Below are positions 39,112-51,481 of a stretch of 64,000 nt of DNA, one piece after another. The notes under the pieces were generated by a model. It worked only from the letters and a program-made list of their open reading frames with translations, searched no databases and was not told the DNA's origin. Each line of letters opens with the position of its first letter. Within the stretch, counting starts at the first letter, position 1. Made by a program: the position numbers and the translations under genes. Origin of the DNA: Peptococcus niger (lineage in GTDB: Bacteria; Bacillota; Peptococcia; Peptococcales; Peptococcaceae); assembly GCF_900101835.1 (NCBI RefSeq), contig NZ_FNAF01000004.1, positions 35,685 through 99,684 of the forward strand. Direction: 5' to 3'.

Positions 39112-40464
39112 TTGAAACCGCGCGTGCGATTATCAAGGTGGCTTTCGCCGGGACTGGGTCTCAAACGTTGGGCAATTCTCGGCGGAATTGCGCTGGGGCT
39201 GGTGGTGTTGGGCTTGTGGTCTATGGTGAATAACCGAACCGCCAAGCAATTCACCTATGATGCGGTCCACTTTTTACAACTGAATCTTCCGGACCTTACC
39301 TTTTGGCAAGGTCTCATTTGTGTGCTGGTCGGCATTGTGTTGATGGTCTACAGCAGCATGCAGTTGTCCGGTCGCTTTAAAGGCTTGAAGGGGTCGAACT
39401 TTGATGCTTATTATGAAGAAACCATTCAAGCCAACGGGCCTAAGATTGTCGTTATCGGCGGCGGGACGGGCTTGTCCGTCCTCTTGCGTGGGCTGAAACA
39501 GTACACGTCTAATTTGACGGCAGCGGTTACGGTTGGAGATGACGGCGGTTCATCAGGCATTTTGCGAGAAACGTTTGACGTGATTCCGGTGGGCGATATT
39601 CGCAACTGCATTGTGGCCCTGGCCGATGAACAAGACGTGATGGAGAAATTATTCAGCTATCGCTTTGCCAAGGGCGAGGGGTTGAAGGGTCACAGCTTGG
39701 GCAACCTGCTGCTCTTGGGCTTGACGGCGGTACAGGGGAACTTTCAGGATGCGGTGGCCAATATTGATCAAGTGTTGCATATTTCAGGGCGGGTCTTGCC
39801 CATTACCATGGCGCCGCTGACCCTGGTGGCAAAAATGAATGACGGCAGACGCATTGTTGGCGAACGGCACATCACCGATTCAGAAGCGGCCATTGACAAG
39901 TTGAGCATTCGCCCGGCAAATGCGGAAGTATTGCCGGAGGTGCTGGAGGCCATTGCTGAAGCAGATGCCATCGTGTTGGGGCCGGGAAGCCTTTATACCT
40001 CTGTGATACCGAACCTTTGTGTCGGCGGGGTGACGGAGGCCCTGGCAAAGGCGCGCGGCAAAGTTTTCTATGTCTGTAACGTGATGACCCAGCCGGGTGA
40101 GACCACCCACTACACGGTGGGGGACCACTTGGCGGCGATTTTGCGCCACAGTGCAGACGGGTTGGTGGATTATATTTTGGCGGATGACGGCTCCGTACCG
40201 GAGTCCGTTCCCCTGGCGGATTTTATTACCGGTGGCGGTGAACGGGTGAGCATTGATGCAGACCGCATTAAGAGCATGGGGGCTGAACTGGTGGCGGCAC
40301 CGCTGGTTTCCCAGGAGAACCCCTTCCGGCATGAATCCGGGCGTTTGGCAAAAGCGCTGATGGAAACCCTGTATGATGATCATAATTTCAGACTGCAGCG
40401 TGGCTTGATCAAATCCTACTGGGATTGGCAGACCTACAAGCATCGGAAGGAGCTGGACATGTGA
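39112..40464 (+). CDS. YvcK/CofD-like gluconeogenesis factor with membrane extension
   Basis: 450 aa, longer than the roughly 320-aa Bacillus YvcK. The extra N-terminus (residues 1-100) has two membrane segments (WAILGGIALGLVVLGLW; FWQGLICVLVGIVLMVYSS), so this version is membrane-anchored. The core follows: VVIGGGTGLSVLLRGLKQYT, TVGDDGGSSGILRE, GHSLGNLLLLG, LGPGSLYTSVIPNL. YvcK binds UDP-sugars in Bacillus and Listeria and supports cell-wall synthesis on non-glycolytic carbon. Starts at TTG 39112, 5 nt after GAGGTG. Overlaps whiA by 4 bp. Confidence 0.93.
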   Translation: MKPRVRLSRWLSPGLGLKRWAILGGIALGLVVLGLWSMVNNRTAKQFTYDAVHFLQLNLPDLTFWQGLICVLVGIVLMVYSSMQLSGRFKGLKGSNFDAYYEETIQANGPKIVVIGGGTGLSVLLRGLKQYTSNLTAAVTVGDDGGSSGILRETFDVIPVGDIRNCIVALADEQDVMEKLFSYRFAKGEGLKGHSLGNLLLLGLTAVQGNFQDAVANIDQVLHISGRVLPITMAPLTLVAKMNDGRRIVGERHITDSEAAIDKLSIRPANAEVLPEVLEAIAEADAIVLGPGSLYTSVIPNLCVGGVTEALAKARGKVFYVCNVMTQPGETTHYTVGDHLAAILRHSADGLVDYILADDGSVPESVPLADFITGGGERVSIDADRIKSMGAELVAAPLVSQENPFRHESGRLAKALMETLYDDHNFRLQRGLIKSYWDWQTYKHRKELDM

Positions 40465-41411
40465 GCTACTCGGCTAAAGTGAAAAATGAACTGGTCCGCT
40501 TACCGGCCCAGGATGATGGTGAACAAGTAGCCCAGTTGGCCGGCATTGCCCGCATGGACGGCTCTATTTTAATCGGTTCCGGTAAGCGCATTGCCCTGGT
40601 GCTGGTATCGGAAAATGCGGCAGTTGCGCGTCAGGCCTACAGTTGGCTGAGAAATTTGTTCCACCTACAGGCGCGGATTGAAATTCAGCGCAACACCAAG
40701 CTGAAGAAAAACATTCGCTATGTGGTGCGGGTGCCCGGCCAACCGCGCCTGAAAACGGCACTCACCACACTTGGCATGATGAATGACGAGGGGCTGCTCT
40801 TCCGGTCCGATATTGCGCCGGAGTTTACCGATCGGGACCACGTGCGTCGGGCCTATTTGCGGGGTATTTTTTTAGGCAGCGGTTCGCTAACAGATCCGCA
40901 GCGCAGCTATCACTTGGAGCTGGTCACCCAAAGTGAAGAATTTGCCGAGCAGATCTCCGCCTTGATCATTGGTTACGGCATTGAATTTCGGATGAGTTAC
41001 CGCAAGGAAAACTGCGTCCTGTACTTAAAAGAAAGTGAACAGATCAGCGACTTTCTGGCCTTGGTTGGCGCCCATGAGGCGGTTATGGATTTGGAGAATG
41101 TGCGTGTGGCCAAAGGTGTGCGGAACAAAGTCAACCGCTTGGTCAATTGTGAAACGGCCAATATGAACAAGGCCATTGATGCCGCTTTGCGCCAGGTTGA
41201 GATGATAGAGGCCATCAAGGCGCACGGCGATTTCGATAAATTGCCCCGCGCCCTCCAGCAGGTGGCGAACCTGAGGCTCCAGGCCCCGGAGGCCAGCTTA
41301 AAAGAACTGGGCGAATTATGTGATCCGCCCATCGGTAAAAGCGGAATCAACCATCGGATGCGACGGCTGACGGAATTTGCAAAAAAAATGGGCCTGAATG
41401 GCCTAGACTGA
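40461..41411 (+). CDS. whiA: DNA-binding protein WhiA
   Basis: 316 aa. SYSAKVKNELVRLPAQ at the N-terminus is the WhiA signature. LAGLIDADG-homing-endonuclease-like domains follow, with RRAYLRGIFLGSGSLTDPQRSYHLEL, and the C-terminal HTH with LRLQAPEASLKELGELCDPPIGKSGINHRMRRL. It controls sporulation in Streptomyces and influences cell division in Bacillus. Start is GTG 40461 overlapping the yvcK stop (GTGA), with GGAAGGAG upstream. The GC-rich extension from 40425 is not part of it. Confidence 0.95.
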   Translation: MSYSAKVKNELVRLPAQDDGEQVAQLAGIARMDGSILIGSGKRIALVLVSENAAVARQAYSWLRNLFHLQARIEIQRNTKLKKNIRYVVRVPGQPRLKTALTTLGMMNDEGLLFRSDIAPEFTDRDHVRRAYLRGIFLGSGSLTDPQRSYHLELVTQSEEFAEQISALIIGYGIEFRMSYRKENCVLYLKESEQISDFLALVGAHEAVMDLENVRVAKGVRNKVNRLVNCETANMNKAIDAALRQVEMIEAIKAHGDFDKLPRALQQVANLRLQAPEASLKELGELCDPPIGKSGINHRMRRLTEFAKKMGLNGLD

Positions 41412-41423
41412 TGAGCATTATTA

Positions 41424-41452
41424 TTGATAAAAGTCGCATCCATGCGTATAAT
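41424..41452 (+). promoter_or_regulatory. Sigma-A promoter of the glycolytic operon
   Basis: TTGATA (41424-41429), 17-bp spacer, TATAAT (41447-41452). Strong match; leader of about 25 nt to pgk. No CggR-like repressor or gapA precedes the operon. Confidence 0.85.
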
Positions 41453-41483
41453 AAAGATAAATATGACGCACAAGGAGGCCAAC

Positions 41484-42683
41484 ATGGGTAAAAAAACAGT
41501 TGAAGATTGCGATGTGCGCGGTAAGCGCGTCTTATTACGGGTTGATTTTAATGTACCCTTAGACAAAGAGAGTGGTGCCATCACCAATGATGAGCGCATC
41601 CGGGCCGCCTTGCCCACGATTCGTTATTTGCTGGACAAGGATGCCCGCTTGATTATTATGAGCCATTTGGGCCGGCCAAAGGGACAAGTGGTTGACAGTT
41701 TGCGCTTAGATCCGGTGGCTGCCCGCCTATCTGAGCTGCTGGGCCAGCCTGTAGCAAAGGTGGATGATTGCATCGGACCGGTGGCAGAAGCGGCGGTAGC
41801 GGCTTTGCAGCCTGGAGAAGCCTTGCTTTTAGAAAACGTGCGCTTTCATCCGGAAGAAGAAAAAAACAACCATGAATTTATCAAACAGTTGGCTGCATTA
41901 GGCGATATTTTTGTCAATGACGCTTTCGGAACGGCCCACCGTGCCCATGCTTCCACCGAAGGCATCGGTCATTTTTTACCTGCAGTAGCCGGCTTCTTAA
42001 TGAAAAAAGAAATTTCCGCTCTGGCACGTGCCGGCAAACGGCCAGTGCGCCCTTATGTTGCCATCATCGGCGGTGCGAAAATTTCCGATAAAATTTTAGT
42101 CATTGAAGAGCTGATGAAAATTGCCGATAAACTTATCATCGGTGGCGGTATGGCCAATACCTTTTTGGCAGCCCAAGGCTATGATATGCAGGCCTCTTTG
42201 GTGGAAGCTGATAAGATTGAAACGGCCAAGGCGCTCTTGGCAAAACAGGCTGAAAGCGGCAAGACCTTTTTGCTGCCGCAAGATGTTGTCGTCGGCAAGA
42301 GCCTGGAAGATGCTCAAGGAGAGGTGAAGGCCGTTGATGCGTTAGCGCCTGGCGATATGGCCCTGGACATCGGGCCGGTAACGCGGGCCGCTTATGTGGC
42401 CGCCTTGGCCGATGCCAAAACCATTTTCTGGAACGGGCCCATGGGGGTCTTTGAGAAAGACGCTTTTGCAGCAGGAACGAATGCCCTTGCTCAGGGCGTG
42501 GCGGACAGCAGCGCCTATACCATCATCGGTGGCGGTGATTCAGTGGCTGCGGTGGAAAAAGCGGGGCTTGGCGATCAAATTAATCACATTTCAACAGGTG
42601 GCGGCGCTTCTTTGGTCTTTTTAGAAGGACGCATGCTGCCGGGTTTAGCGGTTTTGGAAGAACGGGAGGATGACCCGGCGTGA
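41484..42683 (+). CDS. pgk: Phosphoglycerate kinase
   Basis: Converts 1,3-bisphosphoglycerate and ADP to 3-phosphoglycerate and ATP. 399 aa. RVDFNVPLD near the N-terminus, [32 protein letters not shown] and the C-terminal [11 protein letters not shown] and [11 protein letters not shown] are all intact. The start at 41484 follows AAGGAGG with 7-nt spacing; the frame upstream crosses the promoter. First of pgk-tpiA-gpmI-eno, which joins by overlaps of 4-8 bp. Confidence 0.97.
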   Translation: MGKKTVEDCDVRGKRVLLRVDFNVPLDKESGAITNDERIRAALPTIRYLLDKDARLIIMSHLGRPKGQVVDSLRLDPVAARLSELLGQPVAKVDDCIGPVAEAAVAALQPGEALLLENVRFHPEEEKNNHEFIKQLAALGDIFVNDAFGTAHRAHASTEGIGHFLPAVAGFLMKKEISALARAGKRPVRPYVAIIGGAKISDKILVIEELMKIADKLIIGGGMANTFLAAQGYDMQASLVEADKIETAKALLAKQAESGKTFLLPQDVVVGKSLEDAQGEVKAVDALAPGDMALDIGPVTRAAYVAALADAKTIFWNGPMGVFEKDAFAAGTNALAQGVADSSAYTIIGGGDSVAAVEKAGLGDQINHISTGGGASLVFLEGRMLPGLAVLEEREDDPA

Positions 42684-43430
42684 GACGATTATGCATTATG
42701 GCCAATTGGAAAATGAACAAAACTGCAGAGGAAGCAGCGGCCTTCTTTGATGCCCTGCCGCCCCTGCCGGCTGATTACGATGCGGCGGTTTTTGCGCCGT
42801 TTACTGCCTTGGAAACCTTGTCCAAAGCGCCCTTGGCAGGCCTTGGACTGGGGGCGCAAAATTTTCACCCGGCTGCGTCCGGCGCCTTTACCGGTGAAAT
42901 TTCCCTTGGCATGTTGGCTCCCTTCGGCGTCCGCTATGTCTTAACCGGCCATTCGGAACGGCGCGAGCTGTTTCATGAAAGGGATGCCTTTGTGGCAGAA
43001 AAATATTGGGCGGCGGTGGATTTCGGCCTGATTCCGGTGCTTTGCGTTGGTGAAAGCGCTGAAGTCCGTGAAGCCGGTCGCGCTAAAGCCTATACCACCG
43101 CCCAACTGGATGCGGTTTTCGGTGATATGAGCGGTAAAACCTTGTCGAAAGAAGTCATTATTGCCTATGAACCCATTTGGGCGATTGGGACAGGCTTGAC
43201 CGCCACTGCTGAAGATGCCCAAGATATGTGTGCCGCTCTGCGGGCTCATCTAGCAAAACTGTTGGGCGACAAGCTGGCGGCTCAGGCCCGCATCCTTTAT
43301 GGAGGAAGCGTTAAACCGGACAATTGCGCTGCGCTATTCGGTCAGCCGGATATTGATGGCGGCTTGATCGGCGGTGCCTCCCTAAAACCGGAAAGTTTTG
43401 CCGCCTTATTTGAGAAGGGGTGTGCCGCCC

Positions 43431-43438
<8 letters not shown>
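42680..43438 (+). CDS. tpiA: Triosephosphate isomerase
   Basis: 252 aa. Substrate Lys and Asn in MANWKMNKT, catalytic His in TGHSERRE, catalytic Glu in [11 protein letters not shown], and phosphate loops GGSVKPDN and GGLIGGASL. Start at GTG 42680, overlapping the pgk stop as GTGA, with GGGAGGA upstream; an in-frame ATG seven codons later (42698) would still keep the conserved ANWKMN. It lies between pgk and gpmI in the same transcript. Confidence 0.96.
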
Positions 43439-46236
<2,798 letters not shown>

Positions 46237-46260
46237 TTGAGCAAGGGCCAAGATAGGCTT

Positions 46261-46300
46261 AACCGCCGGTCGTCAGATGGTGACGACCGGCGGTTTTTTT
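46261..46300 (+). terminator. Terminator after eno
   Basis: AACCGCCGGTCGTC (46261-46274) / GACGACCGGCGGTT (46282-46295), 7-nt loop, then T-run to 46300. Confidence 0.93.
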
Positions 46301-46430
46301 ATGGCTCTTTATTTGGCAGGCCGGTCAGGAAATTTGTCGACAAGCCGAGGGACATTTGATAAAATAAGGTATAACAAATCATGGTTTAGACTTACGGATT
46401 GTCATAAAGACAAAGAAGGGTGTGTTGGTC

Positions 46431-46622
46431 ATGAGGCTCATTAGCTTTATTAAAAAGCTGCGGATGATGTTTACGCAAAATGCCAACTATCAAAAACGTT
46501 CTGAGAGCGACTTAATCAAAAATAACCCCTGGTCATCCTTATATGACCGGTCCGGGCAACCACAAGACCTGTACGGTGCCATGGAAAAACCAAGAACCAA
46601 AATAGACAGCAAAAATTATTAA
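46431..46622 (+). CDS. Small hypothetical basic protein
   Basis: 63 aa if started at ATG 46431. MRLISFIKKLRMMF could form an amphipathic or short membrane-associated helix; the remainder is polar (SDLIKNNPWSSLYDRSGQ). Not recognised. A weak AGAAGGG lies upstream. It sits alone between the eno terminator and secG with its own possible -10 (TATAAC, 46370-46375). The small size leaves doubt that it is expressed. The 46623-46745 stretch after it holds no gene I can see. Confidence 0.5.
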   Translation: MRLISFIKKLRMMFTQNANYQKRSESDLIKNNPWSSLYDRSGQPQDLYGAMEKPRTKIDSKNY

Positions 46623-46745
46623 CAAGGCAGTTACCGGTAATGCATCGTCGGCAGTGGCAGGGATTAAGAAAGGGTTTTGCTTGGCCCAGGCCGCTGGTGT
46701 CTCCGGCGGGTTAATGGCAGGTTGGTCGAGCGTCGCATCTCAGGC

Positions 46746-46774
46746 TTGTAGGCCGGCCTTTAATGTGCTATAAT
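46746..46774 (+). promoter_or_regulatory. Promoter of secG
   Basis: TTGTAG (46746-46751), 17-bp spacer, TATAAT (46769-46774). Confidence 0.75.
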
Positions 46775-46826
46775 TATGCGTGGTATTTTATGAATTTGAT
46801 ATTAAGCGTGAGGAGGCTTATCGTAT

Positions 46827-47054
46827 ATGTACATGGCATTACAAGTGGTGCAGTTGATTTGCGCCTTGGGGGTCATTGCGACGGTTCTCTTGCAGTCCGG
46901 TCGCAGTGCAGGCCTGTCCGGTTCTATTTCCGGCGGTGCAGAAACATTCTTGGGCAAACGTGGCCTGGATGACCAACTGGCCAAGGCATCGGCTGTTTTT
47001 TCGCTGGTCTTCATGGTGCTGACCTTCTGCATGACGATGTTTATACAACACTAA
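46827..47054 (+). CDS. secG: Protein translocase subunit SecG
   Basis: 75-aa membrane protein with two helices (ALQVVQLICALGVIATVLLQ and ASAVFSLVFMVLTFCMTMF). The loop between them has LLQSGRSAGLSGSISGGAETFLGKRG, the diagnostic SecG motif. It assists SecYEA in export. GTGAGGAGG lies upstream of the ATG. In Bacillus secG also follows eno at a distance. Its transcript may run on into the pyrG leader region; no terminator is seen directly after it. Confidence 0.94.
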   Translation: MYMALQVVQLICALGVIATVLLQSGRSAGLSGSISGGAETFLGKRGLDDQLAKASAVFSLVFMVLTFCMTMFIQH

Positions 47055-47088
47055 GTCAAGAAATCAGCATTTTTACCGACGGCAAGGC

Positions 47089-47117
47089 TTGACCCGGCTG
47101 GTCGGTTTAGGTATTAT
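47089..47117 (+). promoter_or_regulatory. Sigma-A promoter of pyrG
   Basis: TTGACC (47089-47094), 17-bp spacer, TATTAT (47112-47117). Transcription should start at G47124, giving an RNA beginning GGGC. Confidence 0.88.
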
Positions 47118-47123
47118 TTTAAA

Positions 47124-47167
47124 GGGCACGGCATACCGCCCCGTTCAGAGGAATGGGGCGGTTTTTT
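47124..47167 (+). promoter_or_regulatory. pyrG attenuator (CTP-sensing, reiterative G type)
   Basis: The RNA should begin GGGCACGG. It is followed closely by a terminator: CCGCCCCGTTC (47136-47146) / GAATGGGGCGG (47151-47161), loop of 4, then TTTTTT. In Bacillus pyrG, low CTP stalls polymerase at the first C, extra G residues are added to GGG, and the poly-G pairs with the C-rich terminator strand to prevent termination (established). The GGGC start and the CCCC strand here fit that mechanism. Confidence 0.85.
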
Positions 47168-47204
47168 ATATTGATTTCAGGCATTGTTGCGGTGTTAAAC
47201 GTGA

Positions 47205-48836
<1,632 letters not shown>

Positions 48837-48850
48837 AAAGACCAGTCTAC

Positions 48851-48877
48851 AGCGTCACCGTCAGGTGGCGCTTTTTT
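48851..48877 (+). terminator. Terminator after pyrG
   Basis: AGCGTCACC (48851-48859) / GGTGGCGCT (48864-48872), 4-nt loop, followed by TTTTTT. Confidence 0.88.
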
Positions 48878-48909
48878 CTATTGCATCTCTTTATAGAAGC
48901 CTTGTTGCG

Positions 48910-48939
48910 TTGCCATCGGTTAAGGCGACCGGGTATAAT
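48910..48939 (+). promoter_or_regulatory. Promoter of the 48969 gene
   Basis: TTGCCA (48910-48915), 18-bp spacer, TATAAT (48934-48939). Confidence 0.7.
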
Positions 48940-48968
48940 TAGGGTAATGACTGGTGAAGGAGGGACTT

Positions 48969-49292
48969 ATGGAGACCGTTCTTTTAGATGATAACCGTCA
49001 ACTGGCCCAATTTTTAAAACAACAGCGGGTAAGCCAGGAAGTGTTTTTGCAGCGCGCCTTGGTGCGCTATCGGGATGTGGTGCGTCTCCACCCGGAGAAA
49101 ATAAAAACCGTGCCCGGTGCCAAGCATAAGGGGGCTATGATTTTTGAATTTAAGCTTCCTTTTGAGGCCTATCGTAGCTTCAGGGTGGCCTTTGTTCGCC
49201 AAGATCGGCAATTGCGCATTATTTTTGCCTCGCATGAGATTAAGAAAAAAGAATTTACCAAGGCCCTAAAAAAGACGGCTTTGGTTGATTAA
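48969..49292 (+). CDS. Small basic hypothetical protein, possibly RelE/HigB-like
   Basis: 107 aa, basic. Not firmly recognised. The second half (FEFKLPFEAYRSFRVAFVRQDRQLRIIFASHEIKKKEFTKALKK) is arranged like the beta-sheet and C-terminal KK-rich tail of RelE/HigB-type mRNA interferases or phage Gp49-like proteins. The first half is helical. No antitoxin gene adjoins it, which speaks against a standard toxin-antitoxin pair. It has its own TATAAT promoter, AGGAGGGAC ribosome binding site and terminator, so it is a real single gene. Confidence 0.75.
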   Translation: METVLLDDNRQLAQFLKQQRVSQEVFLQRALVRYRDVVRLHPEKIKTVPGAKHKGAMIFEFKLPFEAYRSFRVAFVRQDRQLRIIFASHEIKKKEFTKALKKTALVD

Positions 49293-49300
49293 GGCCTTTC

Positions 49301-49333
49301 AGCTGCTGCTCTTTCGGGCAGCGCTATTTTTTT
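49301..49333 (+). terminator. Terminator after the 48969 gene
   Basis: AGCTGCTGC (49301-49309) pairs with GCAGCGCT (49318-49325) with one bulged base, followed by ATTTTTTT. Confidence 0.8.
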
Positions 49334-49336
49334 AAA

Positions 49337-49378
49337 ATAGTACTTGACAATACTAGGTACATAGATTAATATAGTACT
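49337..49378 (+). promoter_or_regulatory. Promoter of the PadR cassette with repeated AGTACT operator
   Basis: TTGACA (49344-49349), 17-bp spacer, TAATAT (49367-49372). The identical octamer ATAGTACT flanks it at 49337-49344 and 49371-49378, overlapping the -35 and lying just after the -10. A related TACTAGGTAC sits between. AGTACT is itself palindromic. This is a good candidate for PadR binding and repression. Confidence 0.75.
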
Positions 49379-49420
49379 GTAAATAAAAACATATCAGGTA
49401 AACGGTGAAGGAGGTGCGGT

Positions 49421-49879
49421 ATGAAACGATTTAATGGAAAAATTTGCTACCTGGTGGTTCCACTGGCTTTGCTTTGCCTGCTGGCAGTTATTGGCGGCTG
49501 GTTGCTGGTAACTGCCAATGCGCCGGCCCAAGCCAAGGATTGTGTACAGGTGCTGGATGCGGAAGCGCAGACCGTTGCCAAGCTTGACAATAATGAGGCC
49601 CGGAATTTTATGAGCGATATGGAAGAAATGGCCCAAAATACAGATGACGGCTTTTTTAAACGGTTGCCATCCGATGCAAAACTTTTGTACCGGTATCGCA
49701 TTCAACACCGGGGTCGAATTTTAGGTTTGGAAACGATTGAGCTGAAGGTGTATGCCAACTACCCGTTGATGACGGTATCCGGTATCCCTTTGGTATCTCA
49801 TTTAACCTGGACGGTGGATGACAAAACCTATAAGTTTCTGGCCAATCCGCACCATAAGCTGGCAATAGAAAAGGGGTAG
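49421..49879 (+). CDS. Membrane-anchored hypothetical protein (PadR cassette)
   Basis: 152 aa, not recognised. One N-terminal membrane segment (YLVVPLALLCLLAVIGGWLLVTANA) preceded by basic residues, so the C-terminal 115 residues should lie outside the cell. That domain is alpha/beta-like (LLYRYRIQHRGRILGLETIELKVYANYP) with no cysteine pair or catalytic motif. A GAAGGAGG site precedes the ATG. First gene behind the AGTACT-flanked promoter, 17 bp before padR. Probably an envelope protein controlled with the cassette. Confidence 0.8.
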   Translation: MKRFNGKICYLVVPLALLCLLAVIGGWLLVTANAPAQAKDCVQVLDAEAQTVAKLDNNEARNFMSDMEEMAQNTDDGFFKRLPSDAKLLYRYRIQHRGRILGLETIELKVYANYPLMTVSGIPLVSHLTWTVDDKTYKFLANPHHKLAIEKG

Positions 49880-49896
49880 GAATGAGGTGATATGCG

Positions 49897-50247
49897 GTGA
49901 ATGCACAATTTAAAAAAGGCGTCTTAGAACTGGTGGTGCTGGCGGTGATTGCAGAGCAGGATCGCTACGGCTATGAGATCATCAATTTGGTGGAAGATGT
50001 CATTGATGTCAACGAAGGCACGATTTACCCGCTGCTCAAACGATTGACCAATGAGCATTATTTTGAAACATACTTAAAAGAGTCCACAGAAGGACCACCG
50101 CGCAAGTATTATCATTTGACGGCGACCGGAGCGCTCCATTTGACGGGCTTGAAAAAAGAGTGGCTGGATTTTTCGGCGCGCATTAAAGATTTTTTACAGG
50201 AGGTTGAAGCAGATGACAAAACAAGCATTTCTAACAGCGCTCAATGA
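49897..50247 (+). CDS. PadR-family transcriptional regulator
   Basis: 116-aa PadR regulator with the winged HTH: QFKKGVLELVVLAVIAEQDRYGYEI, then EGTIYPLLKRLTNEHYFETY and PPRKYYHLTATGALHL. The C-terminal dimerisation helix is short (PadR subfamily 2). Starts at GTG 49897, 7 nt after GAGGTG. It overlaps the next gene by 35 bp. PadR genes of this size are often paired with DUF1700/HAAS membrane proteins and respond to envelope-active compounds; the ligand here is unknown. Confidence 0.92.
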   Translation: MNAQFKKGVLELVVLAVIAEQDRYGYEIINLVEDVIDVNEGTIYPLLKRLTNEHYFETYLKESTEGPPRKYYHLTATGALHLTGLKKEWLDFSARIKDFLQEVEADDKTSISNSAQ

Positions 50248-51451
50248 CCGCTTACAGGTGCTGAATAAAAATGAGCGGCAGGATATTATTGATGAATATG
50301 CGGCCCACATTAATATGAAGGTCCAGGAAGGGGTCAGTGAAGAAGCCGCCATCGCCGGCTTTGGGGACTTTGATGAACTAGTGGAAGACCTTCTGCAGGC
50401 TTATCATGTTGATCCGGCCTTTGCGGCGGAAGAGTCGGATACGGTGCTATCTTTTGTGAAACGCTTCGGCTATTTTGTTGACGATACCCTGGACGCCCTG
50501 TTGAACTTAAACCGGAAAGAAGCCGGGCAATTGATCGTTAAAGGGGTCATTTTACTCATTTTTGTCCTGATTATTTGTGGCGGTATTGATATGTTGATTT
50601 CCCCGATGGAATATTTTGTGGATGACATTCACATCAATGCGGTGGCCATGGTATTTGGGCTGATTTTATCGCTGGTGGTGGGCCTGGCTAAAGTGGCGGT
50701 TTGGGTGTATGCCCTGTATTTCTTAGCCAGCCGCTACGTGCTGGCGCAAGCCCGTTATGACGATGGACCCAGACCAGCTGCTCCAATGGCAGCGCCGGCA
50801 GACCAATCGGGTCAATCGCCGGTGGAACCGGAAATTTATGCACCCCAGGACGCTAGGGCGGCAGGGACCGGTCCAAGCGCCGGGGCAGTGCCGCACCGGC
50901 GTCACCGTCGGCGTTCTGAGGACAGGGTCGGCAACGATGAGGCCCTCATGAAAGCCCTTTATTTTGTCGTTAAAGCGGTGGTGCTGGTCTTTATTTTATT
51001 GCCGGCGGTTATCACCATGCTGAGCATTTTCGGCCTCGCCCTGGCAGGTCTGGCCGGGCTCATGGTCGGTATTCCGATTGTCGGCCCGACGGTCCTGGTC
51101 TTTGGCCTCGGCCTGCTCTCGCTGGCTTTGATTGGGCTGATTTGGATGGTCATCTACGCGGAAAAACCGCAGAAGCGTCCGCGCAAACGCCCTGCGGAAG
51201 GATCGGACAAGGTTTTATTGCCGGCGGCTATCACCATGCTGAGCATTATCTGCCTCGTCTTGGCAGGCCCTGCCGGATTCATCTTTGGTATTCCGACTGT
51301 CATCCCGACGGTCCTGGTCTTTGGCCTCGGCTTGCTCTTGCTGGCCTTAATCGGGCTGATTTGGATGGTCATCCACGCGAAAAAACCGCAGAAGCGTTCA
51401 GGCAAAGGCCTTGCGGACGGACCGGACAAGGAAGATGGCGGTGCGCAGTAA
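50213..51451 (+). CDS. HAAS (DUF1700)-domain membrane protein with internal duplication
   Basis: 412 aa. The N-terminal HAAS/DUF1700 domain is clear (MTKQAFLTALNDRL, ERQDIIDEYAAHINMKVQEGVSEEAAIAGFGD). A membrane helix follows (ILLIFVLIICGGIDMLI and the next segments), then a charged linker (RRHRRRSEDR). The C-terminal half is a two-helix unit that occurs twice: ITMLSIFGLALAG...LIWMVIYAEKPQKR and ITMLSIICLVLAG...LIWMVIHAKKPQKR. HAAS domains are thought to pair with PadR regulators. The start at 50213 follows AGGAGG by 9 nt. Role in the envelope is inferred. Confidence 0.85.
   Translation: MTKQAFLTALNDRLQVLNKNERQDIIDEYAAHINMKVQEGVSEEAAIAGFGDFDELVEDLLQAYHVDPAFAAEESDTVLSFVKRFGYFVDDTLDALLNLNRKEAGQLIVKGVILLIFVLIICGGIDMLISPMEYFVDDIHINAVAMVFGLILSLVVGLAKVAVWVYALYFLASRYVLAQARYDDGPRPAAPMAAPADQSGQSPVEPEIYAPQDARAAGTGPSAGAVPHRRHRRRSEDRVGNDEALMKALYFVVKAVVLVFILLPAVITMLSIFGLALAGLAGLMVGIPIVGPTVLVFGLGLLSLALIGLIWMVIYAEKPQKRPRKRPAEGSDKVLLPAAITMLSIICLVLAGPAGFIFGIPTVIPTVLVFGLGLLLLALIGLIWMVIHAKKPQKRSGKGLADGPDKEDGGAQ
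50994..51431 (+). repeat. 219-bp tandem duplication inside the HAAS gene
   Basis: Two direct copies, about 50994-51212 and 51213-51431, each 219 bp (73 codons). The shared start TTTTATTGCCGGCGG lies at 50994 and 51213. Copies have diverged at scattered bases but stay in frame, so the event is not very recent. Confidence 0.85.
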
Positions 51452-51481
51452 TCGGGTGCACCGGCTGAAGGAGGAAAGACT

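Noticed and set aside
46623-46745. Small structured RNA between the 63-aa gene and secG
   Set aside because: I looked for SRP, 6S and tmRNA-like motifs and saw none; the secG promoter explains the right end.
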